64,000 bases of DNA from Closterium sp. NIES-65 (taxonomy: Eukaryota; Streptophyta; Zygnematophyceae; Desmidiales; Closteriaceae): positions 1 to 64,000 of the forward strand of contig CANXME010000897.1 of assembly GCA_948144175.1 (NCBI GenBank), read 5' to 3'. A program made the position numbers and the translations under genes. The notes beneath the pieces were generated by a model that saw nothing but the letters and a program-made list of their open reading frames with translations, had not been told where the DNA came from and ran no database searches. This document shows, piece by piece, positions 40,772-52,400 of the stretch (position 1 is the first letter of the stretch; each line of letters opens with the position of its first letter).

Positions 40772-41214
40772 TGTTGGGCTGAGAAAATAGCCCTTAGGAT
40801 CTTTGCAGAGGAGAACTCTTGGGTAGAAAACTTGTAATAGCGGAAGCGTTTGATGAGGATTGTGAACCGACCTTGCACTGGTGTGTGAGAGCAAAGTTGA
40901 TTGAATTAAACAAGCAAATACAAGGATTTATATAAGAGTACAGGGAATACGAATAGATAGGTAGATAACTGTATTGCTGTTGCGGTTCGATACAGTGCGA
41001 CTCGGGCAACTGCTCTGTAACGAGTCAGTTGTGTGTCCTTAACTGTCGCGCTGTGATTGTCGAGTCAAAGGTCAGCGACCTTTGACTTTCTCGTAACCTC
41101 CAGGCGGTTACCCTAACCTCCGAGGTTGACTCGATGCTTCGATTGGGACTGCTTCGCTTGGTGCCTTGGGTTTTGATACGACAGAAGCGCACTTAGGACT
41201 TATTGTTTCCAACA
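40772..41214 (-). repeat. copia-1 5' LTR
   Basis: 443 bp, identical by eye to the other LTR. On the minus strand it contains TATATAAAT (near 40930), a likely TATA box for the element transcript. Confidence 0.97.
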
Positions 41215-41283
41215 CCCATGATGGTTGGTGCCCTTCCCACAACCAGAAAAGCGCGAGCTTATCAAACTGTGCACAGTTTGGGA

Positions 41284-41997
41284 TAGCACGCAGAGTATTA
41301 GGCATAGACCATACCTGTAGACAGGGCAGGGCGTCGGCGTTCACCAGGCCTCTCGATATCAGGGTGAAACACCCTTATGGCCCTTACTATAAGGGTGGGT
41401 TTAGGTCTTCACCCTTGTTTTCAAAAGTTGGTTTATGAAGCACACTTAGACGGAAAAGTGTGCATTTTGTTAACACTTATATTTAAGACATGCTGGGTGT
41501 ACTCGCCCTGATGACCAAGACTAGTGTCGCGTACCACCCTGATGCGATTTGACGGGAGGGGGGGGGGGGGGGGGGGGGGGGGGGCTACTCACGAGATTTG
41601 GGCCGCGATTAGCGGCGTTTTGCCTGAGTCAGCAGATGCGCGTCGCCTAGACGGCTCGCGTCGCCACTGCCACGGTACCGTGAACTGTACCTGACTCACC
41701 TGCCATTATCACAGCTGACAATGCCGCGCAGCGCCACACACTCCTACTTCGTGCTGAAGGTGTGTCCTGCGTAGAAGCATCTTCTTCCCTTTCCATCCAT
41801 CCAGCAACCCCCCCCCCTCCACCCACCTACCGACCAGTCTCACGCACGCACCCAACCCCAGTCCTCCTCGTTTCGTTTCTCTCCATCCTTCCTCCTTGCC
41901 ATCTCCTCTAGCCTAGGGTTTGCAACCACGCCACGCCATCACGCTCTCTTACAGCCAGCCTAGGCCCAGCTCGTCGATCCACCTTCTGATCCTCGCC
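41284..41997. other. spacer upstream of the hAT gene
   Basis: Contains a small inverted repeat (ACCCTTATGG / ACTATAAGGGT, 41374-41398) and a G run of about 26 bases (41558-41583). The pyrimidine-rich 41.77-41.99 kb stretch is a likely 5' UTR. No gene was identified here. Confidence 0.5.
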
Positions 41998-44503
41998 ATG
42001 GCTGTTGATGAGACCAGTGATGGTGACGACGAAGCAAGTGGTCATGTCCAGAATTCACCCCCGCGAACGGGCCTCAGCTTTCTACGAACCCCCGCCTTGA
42101 AGCTTCCCGTTCCGCAGCCTGTAGTTGATTCTACCGAGAATGAAACCCGTGTGGATGAATCGGGCCGTGACCTGCGCTCACCTGAACTTTGCACTACAAC
42201 GACCGAACCTACTCTTCCAGAGGCGACGGCTCCTGTAACGGAGATCGACGCTGCGGTTGACGACTCCGCGACCAAGAAGCGCAAGGATTCAAGCGGTGGC
42301 AGTGCTAAGCAGTGGTGGCGACAACCGAACCTCTTTTCGAAGCGAGCCGCACGTCCAACCATACGAGTGGAGGACCGGGGGAGTGATGACGAGGAGGAAG
42401 AGGACGACCTGCCGACTGTAGAAGAGATGGCCCGTTACCCCGAAGTAGCTTTCGCTATGGCGCACAAGCGATTTAAAACGTCATGGGAATCCTCGTTTCC
42501 GTGGCTTATTCTAACTCGTGACGACGTTGGCTTCCCTATTTTGAGATGCAGCACGTGCTTGGAGCATGGAGCGGAAGGCGCGAAAACGGCATACGGCAAG
42601 GGAGGCAGTGGAGGGCGTGACATGCAAAAGGCCAGCATCCGGACGCACCAGCGCTCCACCGCACACCAGGACGCTCACGCCGAGATGAAGGCGAAGGAGA
42701 GCCGGAAGCTTCGACAGGCGTTGCTGAGCGAGTTCGAGGGATTGGATAGGAGCACGCTTCACATCATCACCGCGCTCAAGACCACCGTGTACATCTGCAA
42801 GTCGGAGGCGCCAATCACCTCCTACGTGGGCACTATCAAGTTCATGGCCGACCTCGGAGTCCCGAACCTGCCTCTGGATTCCAAAGGCAACTACTTTTCG
42901 GAGTAAGTTGTCTCGGGGTGCTGTCGTTGTACTTGTTCAGTTTGCATTGCCTTGATTGGAAACGTGCTAACCTGTTTTAATGGCTTATGCAGGTACGGTT
43001 TCGCGGAATTACTAGATGCGGTCGCGAAGTACATGCGGCAAGAGCAACTGAAGCACATCGGGGCGAGCCCGTACCTCTCCATACAGCTCGACGAGAGTAC
43101 AGACAAGGCGCGCGGCAAGCACATGATAGTCTACGCGACTTTCATGAAGGACGGGGAGAGCGTCTGTGAGTTTCTCACGCTGCTGACGGTTGGCAAATGT
43201 GACGCGGCAACTCTCACCGACGTGCTTTTGACCCACCTAGACGCGGTGGGCATTGACATTGCCAGGATCGTCGGAATCAGCACCGACGGCGCTGCTGTCA
43301 TGACGGGCAGCAACAACGGTGTTGTGGCACGACTCCGGGCGAAGAATCCGTACCTCGTGTCGTGCCACTGCGTCGCACACAGGTAAGTCGATCTGTGGTA
43401 TTGGCTTTAAGGCAGGTGTGTTGTGCTGCTCATGCCCTGCTCACTCATTCTAATCACTCCTTTTCTCTGTTTTGCATTGAGCAGGGAGGCTTTGGCCGCA
43501 AAGGATGCCGCGGAGAAGGTGCCAGAGTTCAACATCATCGACCAGGCGGTGCGCAATGTGGCGGAGCAGCTATCTAGGTCGAGCAACTGGCACAGGCGCT
43601 TCGAGCATCTTCAGGAGTACATCTGCGAAACCAACTTGGAGCTGCAGGGGATCAACGACGTGCGCTGGCTCTCTCGAGGGGAGGCAGTCAAGCGGTTCGC
43701 CAAGGTTCTGCCGGCCACGATCGTGTTGCTAAACGACTTCAAGCACGCGCTCTATGAAGTTGTTACCTCGTTCAAATTCCACTTCATGCTCTTCTTCCTT
43801 GCAGACATTCTTGCCGTGCTCAACGACCTCAACGCCAAGTTCCAGAAGCAGCAGGTGACGTGTGGGGTGTTGATTTTGTACATATTTGCCGTCGTTTCCC
43901 ATCTTGGTAGCATGTTTACCGGTCTAGTTCCCCGTTGTTGTTAGTGGCGGAAGGTTGCCGTTGTTAACCATCGTAAATCAACCTCTGGCAGCAACTCCAC
44001 ATCCCATTCCCACTCACAGGTAGACATCACGGTGGTCGCAGGGGAGGTGTCGCTCGCTTGCAGGACGATCGAAGTACGTTACGTGGACTGCGAGGATCGA
44101 TTCGGCAACGAGCAATCGCCCTTGCTCTGCGCGTTCTTGAAGAAGCATGGCAACCCCGACCACCGCGAGGTCACCGTCAAAGGCGTGGACCAGAATGGCG
44201 ATGCTGCTGAGCACAAGTTCGTGCTTCATGAGCGCAAGATCCCTGGGCATACGACTGGCGGTGACTACTACTCCTGCAAGGCGGTGTGCCAGGAGTTTGC
44301 AAAGGCCTGCGTTGAGCGACTCGAGTTCCGCCTTGAAGACCTGAACGACCTGGCCGGGTCCAAGCTTTTCCGGCCTTCGTGCTATCCCGACGACAACGCG
44401 CAGCGGATGAAGAAGTGCCGCGAGTGGTTGGGCATGTTGGACCACATGTTTCACCGCCGCCTCCCTGGTACGCCACCTAGTTGAGCCTGACATGTGCTGT
44501 CTG

Positions 44504-44551
<48 letters not shown>

Positions 44552-44993
44552 CCTGGTCTGCTGCTAAACACCTCTTATACGCACCGACCGCCCCCCTCAC
44601 TGCTCTCCCATACTGTCAGGTGTGTGCTTCAAGGCGTGCGTGAGGGAGCTGCCGTTGTTTCTCCACACCATGGATACCAACCACGGCAACATGAGCTTCC
44701 ACAAGTCCCTCTCGCTTATGCTGCAGTCAACCGACTACATGGGCGCTTACCCGAACCTTGTGCAGCTGTGGCAGGCCGTAGCGGTGCTCCCCCTCAGCAC
44801 GGTGGAGTGCGAGCGTGGCTTCAGTCGCCAGAACCGTATCAAGACCTGGAAACGGACCTGCCTGGGCGACGCCAAACTGTGCGATCTGATGACTGCAGCA
44901 CTCCTGCCCAGTGAAGGTCTGAACTGGGTGAATGTGGTAGCCCTGTTCAATGCTGCCAAGAAGCGACGTCCCGGCCAGGAATTCTTGTATTGA
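41998..44993 (+). CDS. hAT-superfamily transposase-like protein, five exons
   Basis: Inferred exons 41998..42902, 42993..43382, 43485..43854, 44020..44467 and 44620..44993 join without a stop to 828 residues. A BED/TTF-like zinc finger (CSTCLEHG followed by HQRSTAHQ) lies near residues 185-220. The RNase H-fold core shows QLDESTDKARGKHMIVYATF and IVGISTDGAAVMTGSNNGVV with CHCVAH, then RWLSRGEAVKRF. The C-terminal hAT dimerisation motif is LPLSTVECERGFSRQNRIKT. The pattern resembles KIAA1586/ZNF862-like hAT derivatives. All introns have GT/AG borders, three of them GTAAG or GTACG. Start chosen at CTCGCCATGG. No terminal inverted repeats or 8-bp target duplication were found, so it may be a domesticated gene or an old element whose ends I missed. 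Confidence 0.88.
44506..44550. repeat. (TG)n microsatellite in hAT intron 4
   Basis: About 21 TG dinucleotides just after the exon 4 donor. Confidence 0.97.
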
Positions 44994-45250
44994 ATTGTGT
45001 GTGGTATTCTGCTAAGATGGAACCATATAGTCCTGCAGTTATTGTTCTAGTTGTAGTCGTGTAGCTGTAGTTCTTTGTCTAGACAATGCACAATTTCTAA
45101 TCGAGGCGCATAGCACACTGACGAGCACGAGTAACACTGCAGCCAACCCTGATAAGCAAGACTGACATGGCTGTCCCACCCTTACTGAAAGACCAGGTAG
45201 GGCAAACTGCCCTTTCGACTAAGAGTGCTTCCAAACCTATCCAGAGGCCT
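44994..45250. other. 3' flank of hAT gene
   Basis: No supported coding region; ends where the next minisatellite begins. Contains GGTAGGGCAAACTGCCCTT (45196-45214), a small near-palindrome. Confidence 0.5.
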
Positions 45251-45289
45251 GCCCCTCGCCCTCGCTTTCCTTTCCCACGCTTCCGCTCT

Positions 45290-46910
45290 CTTTTGCCCGC
45301 GTCGTCGCCATCGCTTCCGCAGCTCGTCGCGTGCCCGTCACCTTCGCTTCGCCCGTCGCCTTCACTTCTCCCCCGTCGCCTTCACTCCCCCCCCTCTTCC
45401 GTTGCCTTCATTTCCTCCTCCCGTCGCCTTCACTTCCCCCTCCCGTCGCCTTCACTTCCCCCTCCCGTCGCCTTCACTTCCCCCTCTCGTCGCCTTCAAT
45501 TCCCCCTCCCGTCGCCTTCATTTCCCCCTCCCGTCGCCTTCACTTCCCCCTCCCGTTGCCTTCTTTTCCCCCTCCCGTCGCCTTCACTTCCCCCTCCCGT
45601 CGCCTTCACTTCCCCCTCCCGTCGCCTTCACTTCCCCCTCCCGTCACACTCGCTTCCCCACCCGTCACCTTCACTTCCCCTCCTATTGCCTTTCACTCTC
45701 TCCTGCTCAATCTCTTTCCCCTGCTCACTCTCTTCCCCCCTGCTCACTCTCCTTCCCCCTGCTCACTCTCTTCCCCCCTGCTCACTCTCTTCCCCCCTGC
45801 TCACTCGCTTCCCCCCTCTTCAATCTCTTCCCCCCTGCTCACTCGCTTCCCCCCTCCTCAATCTCTTCCCCCCTGCTCACTCTCTTCCCCCCTGCTCACT
45901 CTCTTCCCCCCTGCTCACTCTCTTCCCCCGTGCTCACTCGCTTCCCCCCTCCTCAATCTCTTTCCCCCTGCTCACTCGCTTCACCCCTCCTCATTCTCTT
46001 TCCCTCTACTCACTCCCCTTGTTCTAACCCCACTTTCCCCATTTCTCACCCATTTTCCCCCTTCACGCTCTCTTACCCCCTCTGCTCGCTCCTGTTTTCC
46101 CAAATCATGCCTATACTCACTCTCTCCCCCCCTGCTCACTCTCTTCCCCCCCTGCTCACTCTCTTTCCTCTTGCTCACTCTCTTTCCCCCCTTCTCACTC
46201 TCTTTCCCCCTTCACGCTCTCTTTCCCTCCCTTCCGCCCGTTGCCCCCCTTCGTCTCGCGCTCGTCCCCTCGCAATCCCCGTCTCTCTCTCCCCCCGTCG
46301 CCCTCGTTTTCCCTGTCGCCCTCCCTTCCACTCCTCGTTGCCCTCGCCATCCCTCCCTTCTCCCTTCCCATCTCGCACACTTGTCACGCCCCCTTTCCAA
46401 CCCGCACATACACCCTTCCCTTCATCCCTGTTTCCTCGTATCCCCTGCGCTGCTTCCCCCCATCCTCCGACTTGCTCCCCCCATCCCCTTCCCTTCTTCC
46501 CCCCAACCCCTTCCCTGCTCCCCCCCATCCCCTTCCCTGCTTTCCCCCTTCCCCTTCCCTGCTTCCCCCCGTCCCCTTCCCTCCTTCCCCCGTCCCCCTC
46601 CCAGCATCCCCCCATCCGCTTCCCTGCTCACCCCCATCCCCTTCCCTGCTCCCCCCCATCCCCTTCCCTGCTTCCCCCTATCTCCTTCCCTGCTTCCCCC
46701 TATCGCCTTCCCTGCTCACCCCTGCTCCCTCTGTTTCACCCTTGCTCCCTCCCCTTCTTCTCTGCTCAGTCTCTTCCCCCTTGCTCACTCTCTTTACTTC
46801 TGCTCACTCTGTTCCCCCCTGCTTCCTCTCTTCCCCTCTGTTCAATCTGTCCCCCGCTGCTTCTTCTCTTCCCCTCTGCTCATTCCGTTTACTGTCTTTC
46901 CCCCTTCACT
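45290..46910 (+). repeat. C-rich minisatellite block 2, three unit types
   Basis: Three successive unit families: about twelve 21-bp units of CCCCCTCCCGTCGCCTTCA type (45400-45650), about twenty 20-bp units of CTGCTCACTCTCTTCCCCCC type (45715-46200), and about ten 21-bp units of CCATCCCCTTCCCTGCT type (46470-46720). Frames of 260-590 codons on both strands are shadows. Confidence 0.95.
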
Positions 46911-47285
46911 CACCCCCATACCCCCCAATGCAGTTACAGGTGCTCAGCACCAGATGTGGCTTTACCACGGCCTGGTTTATTGCTTGCAGTGTAGCAGACA
47001 AAACCGGAAAACAACATTACACATACACCCCCTAGCTTTGTTCCCTTCTTGAGTCTGGTGATTCCCCTGACTTTACAGATACGGTAATATATTAATTGTT
47101 GAACTCCTTGGTATTGGTCATGTGTATGATTGCTCTGAGGCTCATAATCCTGTATTATAAAAAAAAGAATCCAATTTATGGCATGGCTATACGTGTGTTA
47201 CTATCAGACAGCTAGCACATGCACAACCAGATGCAGAGCAGACCTGTCCAAACACAAATCAAGAAGTCAGATGTGACGTGGCTGA
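46911..47285. other. spacer between inverted minisatellite blocks
   Basis: AT-richer sequence containing CAGTTACAGGTGCTCAGCACC and an A run near 47160. No gene is seen. Confidence 0.5.
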
Positions 47286-48620
47286 AGTATAAGGGAATGA
47301 CAACTGGCAAATGAGGAAGGGAGGAACGGAGGAAGGGAGGAAGTGAGGAATGCAGGAATGAAGGAAGGGAGGAAGTGATGATGGGAGGAAGGGAGGTAGG
47401 GAGGACGCTGGGGGGAGAAGCAGAAGGGAGGGGAGGAAGAGAGGCTGGGGAGGAGGGTGGGGAGGAGGGTGGGGAGGAGGGTGGGGAGGAGGGTGGGGAG
47501 GAGGGTGAGGAGGAGGGTGGGGAGGAGGGTGGGGAGGAGGGTGAGGAGGAGGGTGGGGAGGAGGGTGGGGAGGAGGCTGGGGAGGAGGGTGGGGAGGAGG
47601 CTGGGGAGGAGGCTGGGGTGGGGCGGAATGGGGTTGGCCAGAAAGGGGTGGGGCGGAATGGAGTGGGGCAGAAAGGGGTGGGGCGGAATGGGGTGGGGCG
47701 GGGCGGAATGGGGTGAGGCGGATTGGGGAGATGAGGGATGGGGAGATGAGGGATGAGGAGATGAGGGATGGGGAGGTGTGGGATGGGGAGGAGAGGGCTG
47801 GGGAGGAGAGGGATGGGGAGGTGAGGGATGAGGAGGTGAGGGATGGGGAGATGAGGGAAGGGGAGATGAGGAATGGGGAGATGAGGAATGGGGAGATAAG
47901 GAAAGGGGTAATGAATGAACGTGCATGCGACGGAAGGGTGCTGCTGACCACGCACCCTCCCACACCCCACGCGATGGGAAGGGATGAGAGGGTGGGCGGC
48001 ATGGGTAGAGAAGCGATGGTGAATAGGGGGAACGTGATGGGCAGGGGAGTGATGACGACGTGGAGAGAGGAGGAGAGAAGGGAGGTCGGCGGGAAGGCTA
48101 AGCGAGGACGATGGGAGGGCAAGCGTGGGCGACAGTGGCGGTGGGCGACGGTGGCGGTGGGCGACGGTGGGGAGAAGCGTGGGCGACGGTGGGGGGAAGC
48201 GTGGGCGACGGTGGGGGGAAGCGTGGGTGACGGTGGGGGGAAGCGTGGGCGATGGTGGGGGGAAGCGGGGGCGACGGTGGAGGGAAGCGTGGGCGATGGT
48301 GGAGGGAATCGTGGGCGACGGTGGGGGGAAGGGTGGGTGACGGTGGGGGGAAGCGTGGGCGACGGTGGGGGGAAGCATGGGCGACGGTGGGGAAAGCGTG
48401 GGTGACGGTGCTCCGAAGCGTGGGCGACGGTGGGAGGAATCGTGGGCGATGAGAGGGGAAACGTGAGGGAAGGTGGGGAAAGGCGTGAGCGACGGTGTGG
48501 GGGAAGGTCGGAGGAAGCGTGAGCGGCGATAAGGGGAAGCGTGAGCGACGGTGGGGGAAAGCTTGGGCGACGGTGGGAAGAGTGGGCATGTGCGTGGGGA
48601 GGTGTGTGAGAGACGGTGGG
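47286..48620 (-). repeat. G-rich minisatellite block 3, inverted relative to block 2
   Basis: Units: GGGAGGAA (47310-47400), 12-bp GAGGAGGGTGGG (about fourteen copies, 47450-47610), GGGGCGGAATGG (47625-47715), GATGAGGGATGGG (47720-47900), then about fifteen 21-bp units of GGGCGACGGTGGGGGGAAGC type (48125-48420). The last type is the reverse complement of the CTTCCCCCTCCCGTCGCC unit of block 2 with two or three changes. Confidence 0.93.
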
Positions 48621-48777
48621 GAGAAGCGTGGGGGACGCGGAAGGCGATAGGTCCAAATGCAATGTTTGGGAAAGAGCTAGGAATAAAAGTGAAAATGCTC
48701 ATGGCCTATGCTGTGGTGGCGTTTTATTCTATCTCTTCGCATACTCTAATCGCTTCGCGTACTATGGAAATCACACG

Positions 48778-49009
48778 ACCTGAATTACCGAAGAAGGCAA
48801 ACTGTGCACATTTTGAGCCCTTGTTCCTTTAGGAGGGTGTGGTTGGGACTCTCGCCAACCAAACCTGTTCTGCTCTACGACTTTGTGTTTCTTTGCGCAA
48901 TGTTTTCTGGTAACCAGCCTGGCTCGGGAGGTCAACTGTGGGTTCGGTAGGCAAACTGTACACAGTTTGCCTTCCTTTTTTTGTAATTCAGGTCTTGGGC
49001 TTCAACATG
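48778..49009. mobile_element. short inverted-repeat element copy B (MITE-like)
   Basis: GACCTGAATTAC at 48779-48790 is perfectly inverted at 48990-49001. Just inside, GGCAAACTGTGCACA is inverted as TGTACACAGTTTGCC. About 220 bp with no coding capacity. The outer part of the right end (TTGGGCTT) also matches the left end of copy A at 35.02 kb. Confidence 0.7.
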
Positions 49010-49070
49010 GGCTTTCATTCGCCACATCACTTCGAGGAAAGTGCCACGCTCCAAGGAATGAGGACACCTG

Positions 49071-49202
49071 TGTTGAAATGAATGAACAGGAATGATTGAA
49101 CTAACAGTGAAATCAGTACAAGTACCTAACCCTAGAATTGTGTACCCCGTATAGGCTAACCCACTGTAGCCTAAACAAGCACAATATATATAATGTTTGA
49201 CA
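49071..49202 (-). repeat. copia-2 3' LTR
   Basis: 132 bp, TGTTGAAATG to ATGTTTGACA on the plus strand. Differs from the other LTR at about four or five positions, so this element is older than copia-1. Confidence 0.9.
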
Positions 49203-49412
49203 CACCCCCATAGGCGAAGTGGGGGAGAACTAGGGGTCACAAGACCAGTCAAGTGAAGCAAAGCAAAGCAAGCTCAGGGTGGATCACAAAACCACCACAC
49301 ATTCCGAGCACAAGTTCAAGGCCACAAGGCCAGTTCACATGCATGAGTACATATACATATAAGGCTAGACAAGCAAGAGCAGGTATATATATATGTAACA
49401 GTACAAGCAAGA

Positions 49413-52400
49413 TCAAGAGGTGAGCAAGGAAGGCAAGACAGGTACAAGACCCAGCTGGGTGCAGAAGCGCTGATGATCACAAGGCGCAAGTGCCTTGGTG
49501 AAGACATCAGCAGTGTTGGCCTCAGAGGCCACGTACGCAAGCCGCAACTGACCACGCTGCTGTAGCTCACGAGCAAGGAAGCAGCGGAGAGCAATGTGCT
49601 TTGTTCTTTGCTCCAGTCTCTGCTCTCGACACAAGGCCAGCATGGCCTTGTTGTCTACGTACAGGACTGGAGGAGAACGAGGTGGCTCTCCAAGGTCGGT
49701 CAGCAGGTAGGTGAGCCAGCGAAGCTCCTGAGCAGCCATGGCCCCTGCGTAGATCTCAGCCTCACAACTGGAGCCGAGAACAGAAGACGAGCGAGTAGCC
49801 GGCCACGAAATAGAGCCGGAACCAAGGCTGAAGGTGTAACCCTTTGACGACCGCTGCGTAGCCTGATCGTCAGCCCAAGAAGCGTCTGCGTGACCAGTGA
49901 GGACCACTGGACTCCGCCCTCCAAGCACTAGCCCCATGCCCGACGTACTGCACAAGTAGCGCAACACCCTCTTCGCTGCAGCCATGTGCTCTGGTTGGTG
50001 TCTCCCAGGAGCAACATAGCGCGCGAGAATGCTAAGAGGGTATGCAAGGTCAGGTCGTGTGCAGGTCATCAGGTACATGAGGCAGCCAACAAGCTCTGGG
50101 TACGGGCCACTCGACTCTACGGACTCATCCGAAGGCAGAGCTGAGAGCGAGTGGCGAGTAGGCAGAGGAGTGGACTGAGGCGAGGAGTACGTGAAGCCGA
50201 AGCGCTGAAGGACCTGCTGCACCATGTGTGACTGAGTCAGGGTGATGGTGCGGCGTGCTCTGTCCCGGGTGATCTGCAAGCCAAGGTAGCTACGGAGTTC
50301 ACCCAGGTCTGTGCACGTGTGTCTCTTCTGTAGCTCGGACTTCACGTAGGCGAGTCCAGCAGTGTCAGCTGTGGCAAAGACCAAGTCGTCGACGTACACG
50401 AGGATGTAGAACGGCGGCAGAGAAGTGTCGGTGCGTAGAAACAGCGACGGGTCGGCAGTAGAGGGAGAAAACCCAAGAGCCGCAAGCGTAGTCCTCATTG
50501 TGTCGTGCCACTCACGCGGTGCCTGGCGGGGACCGTAGACTGGCCGCCGGAGACTCCACTGGGTGCCAGGAGGAAAAGACCCAGTGAAACCAGGTGGGCG
50601 ACGCAGCCGGATCTCCTCGTGCAGGCTGCCCTGTAAGAAAGCAGTGCTGAAGTCAAGAGAGTGTAGCTCGTAGTCACGGTGAGCAGCTATGTGCAGCAGT
50701 ACCCGAAGAGTGGTCATCTTTGGGGTGGGAGAGAAGGTCTGAAAGTAGTCAACTCCCTGCCGCTGACTGAAGCCACGAGCCACGTAACGCGCCTTGAAGA
50801 CAGGCGGAGAACCCGGCGGCCGCTTCACCCTGAAAATCCACATGCCACTGACGATGTTCGCCCCAGGAGGGGGGACAGCGTCAACGTAGGTGCCTGTGGA
50901 CTTCCAGGAAGCCATCTCTGCATCCATAGCTGCCTGCCACTGAGAAGGGTAGGGACCCTCTATCGCCTCCGCGTAAGAGCGCGGAGTCGGGATGTCAAGT
51001 GCATCCGGGTCTCCCTCAGGGGTAAGCAGTACGGACACGAGATGAGGCAAAGTAGCAGCCAAGCACTGGAACTCCTCCTGCCTGTCCTCAAGGACGTCTG
51101 TGCCAAGGGCACACTCACCCCCGACGGACGGAGGACAGACAGATTCAGACTCAGCGACAAGACTAGCAGCGTAGTCTAGACGACAGCGAGCAGCAAAGTC
51201 GACGAGCTCAGCAACTAGGGCAGACGCAGCAGTGGACTCAAAAGAAGGGTCAGTGACGACAGTAGCAAGGAGACGCGTGACAGTAGGACTGGCAGCACGA
51301 AGAGAGTCTGACTCCGGGCCGGGAAGAGCAGGAAGAGAGGACTCAGGAGGAGAAGGCAAAGGGGCACGCAGAGGAGCAGTGGACGGACGCAGAGACATCC
51401 GGTGCGTGCCAAAGACAGGAGGAGGACGCTGACGCGAACCGCAACCACTAGTGCGAGCAGTACGGACAGGCGACGCAGGGTGAGACGCAGGCTCACGACG
51501 CTCAGCAAGACCTCCAGTAGGACCAGTGTAGGGAGAAGGAGCAGGCAGTGGGGAGGCGGGCTGTAACTGTAACCGTGACTGGACAGGCTGTGGACACTCT
51601 AAGGGAGGAGGAGGACCAAGAGAAGGCGGGAGACCAAGAACCTGCTGAAGGAGCGGAACGAAGTACGGGCGCTGCCGTGCAGCGACTCCAGAACCAGCAG
51701 AGACACCAGCGCCAGGGTCCTCCGCACCAGCAGCAGCTCCAACGCCCGACTCCACAGCACCAGCAGCAGCACCAGCTCCAGGGTCCTCAGCACCAGCAGC
51801 AGCTCCAACGCCCAAGTCCTCTATACCAGCAGCAGCTCCAACGCCCGGGTCCTCAGCACCAGCAGCAGCACCAGCGCCCAGGTCCGCAGCACAAACCGTA
51901 GCTCCAACGCCCGGGTCCGCAGCACCAGAAACAGCTCCAACCTCTGGGGCTGCAGCACCAGCAGCACCAGTAGAGTCTCCAGCACCAGTAGAGTCTCCAG
52001 CACCAGCAGCACCACCAGCAGCAGCGGGGTTCGCGACACCAGGCACGCCACTCCGAAGAGTGCAGCGCCGCTCGTACCACTCACGGATCCGCTCACGGGA
52101 GGGGAGCTCCTGGGTAGGAGGAGAAGCACTTGCACCAGTCCCAGTAGTACGCCTGTCTCCAGAGGTACCTCTCCTGAGGCTGCAGTACTGGAAGTACCAC
52201 TCACGCAGCTGCTCCGAGGAGAGGGCTCCGCCAGGTGTAGGACCCTCAGGCTCAGGACCTCCAGACTCAGAACCCCCAGACTGCGGACTCTGCGGCTCAG
52301 CACCCCCAGGCTCAGTACTCCCAAGCTCAGCACCCCCAGGCTCCGCACCCCAAGGCTCAACACCCCCAGGCTCCGCACCCCCAGGCTCCGCACCTCTAGG

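Larger units (their letters stand above)
35158..41214 (-). mobile_element. copia-1: complete Ty1/copia LTR retrotransposon
   Basis: 6,057 bp, flanked by the 5-bp target duplication CCCAT (35153-35157 and 41215-41219). LTRs of 443 bp appear identical, so insertion is recent. On the minus strand, the primer-binding site TGGTATGAGAGC just inside the 5' LTR differs by one base from the usual initiator-Met tRNA site, and a purine tract (GCGAAGGGGAG) precedes the 3' LTR. One uninterrupted gag-pol frame. Confidence 0.97.
35021..41283. mobile_element. inverted-repeat element copy A, split by copia-1
   Basis: The left part (from AAGCCCAAGACCTGAATTAC, 35021-35040) matches in reverse complement the right end of the element at 48.78-49.01 kb. 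After the copia insertion the sequence resumes (41215 onward) and reaches the palindrome CAAACTGTGCACAGTTTG (41266-41283), which is also a feature of the 48.8-kb copy. The exact right boundary is not visible. Confidence 0.45.

Noticed and set aside
45167-47052. Plus-strand frames of 264-589 codons
   Set aside because: All three plus frames stay open because the C-rich minisatellite lacks stop triplets; repeats of Ser/Pro/Leu only.
47212-48702. Minus frames of 467-496 codons
   Set aside because: Same reason: translated minisatellite of Pro/Ser/His.
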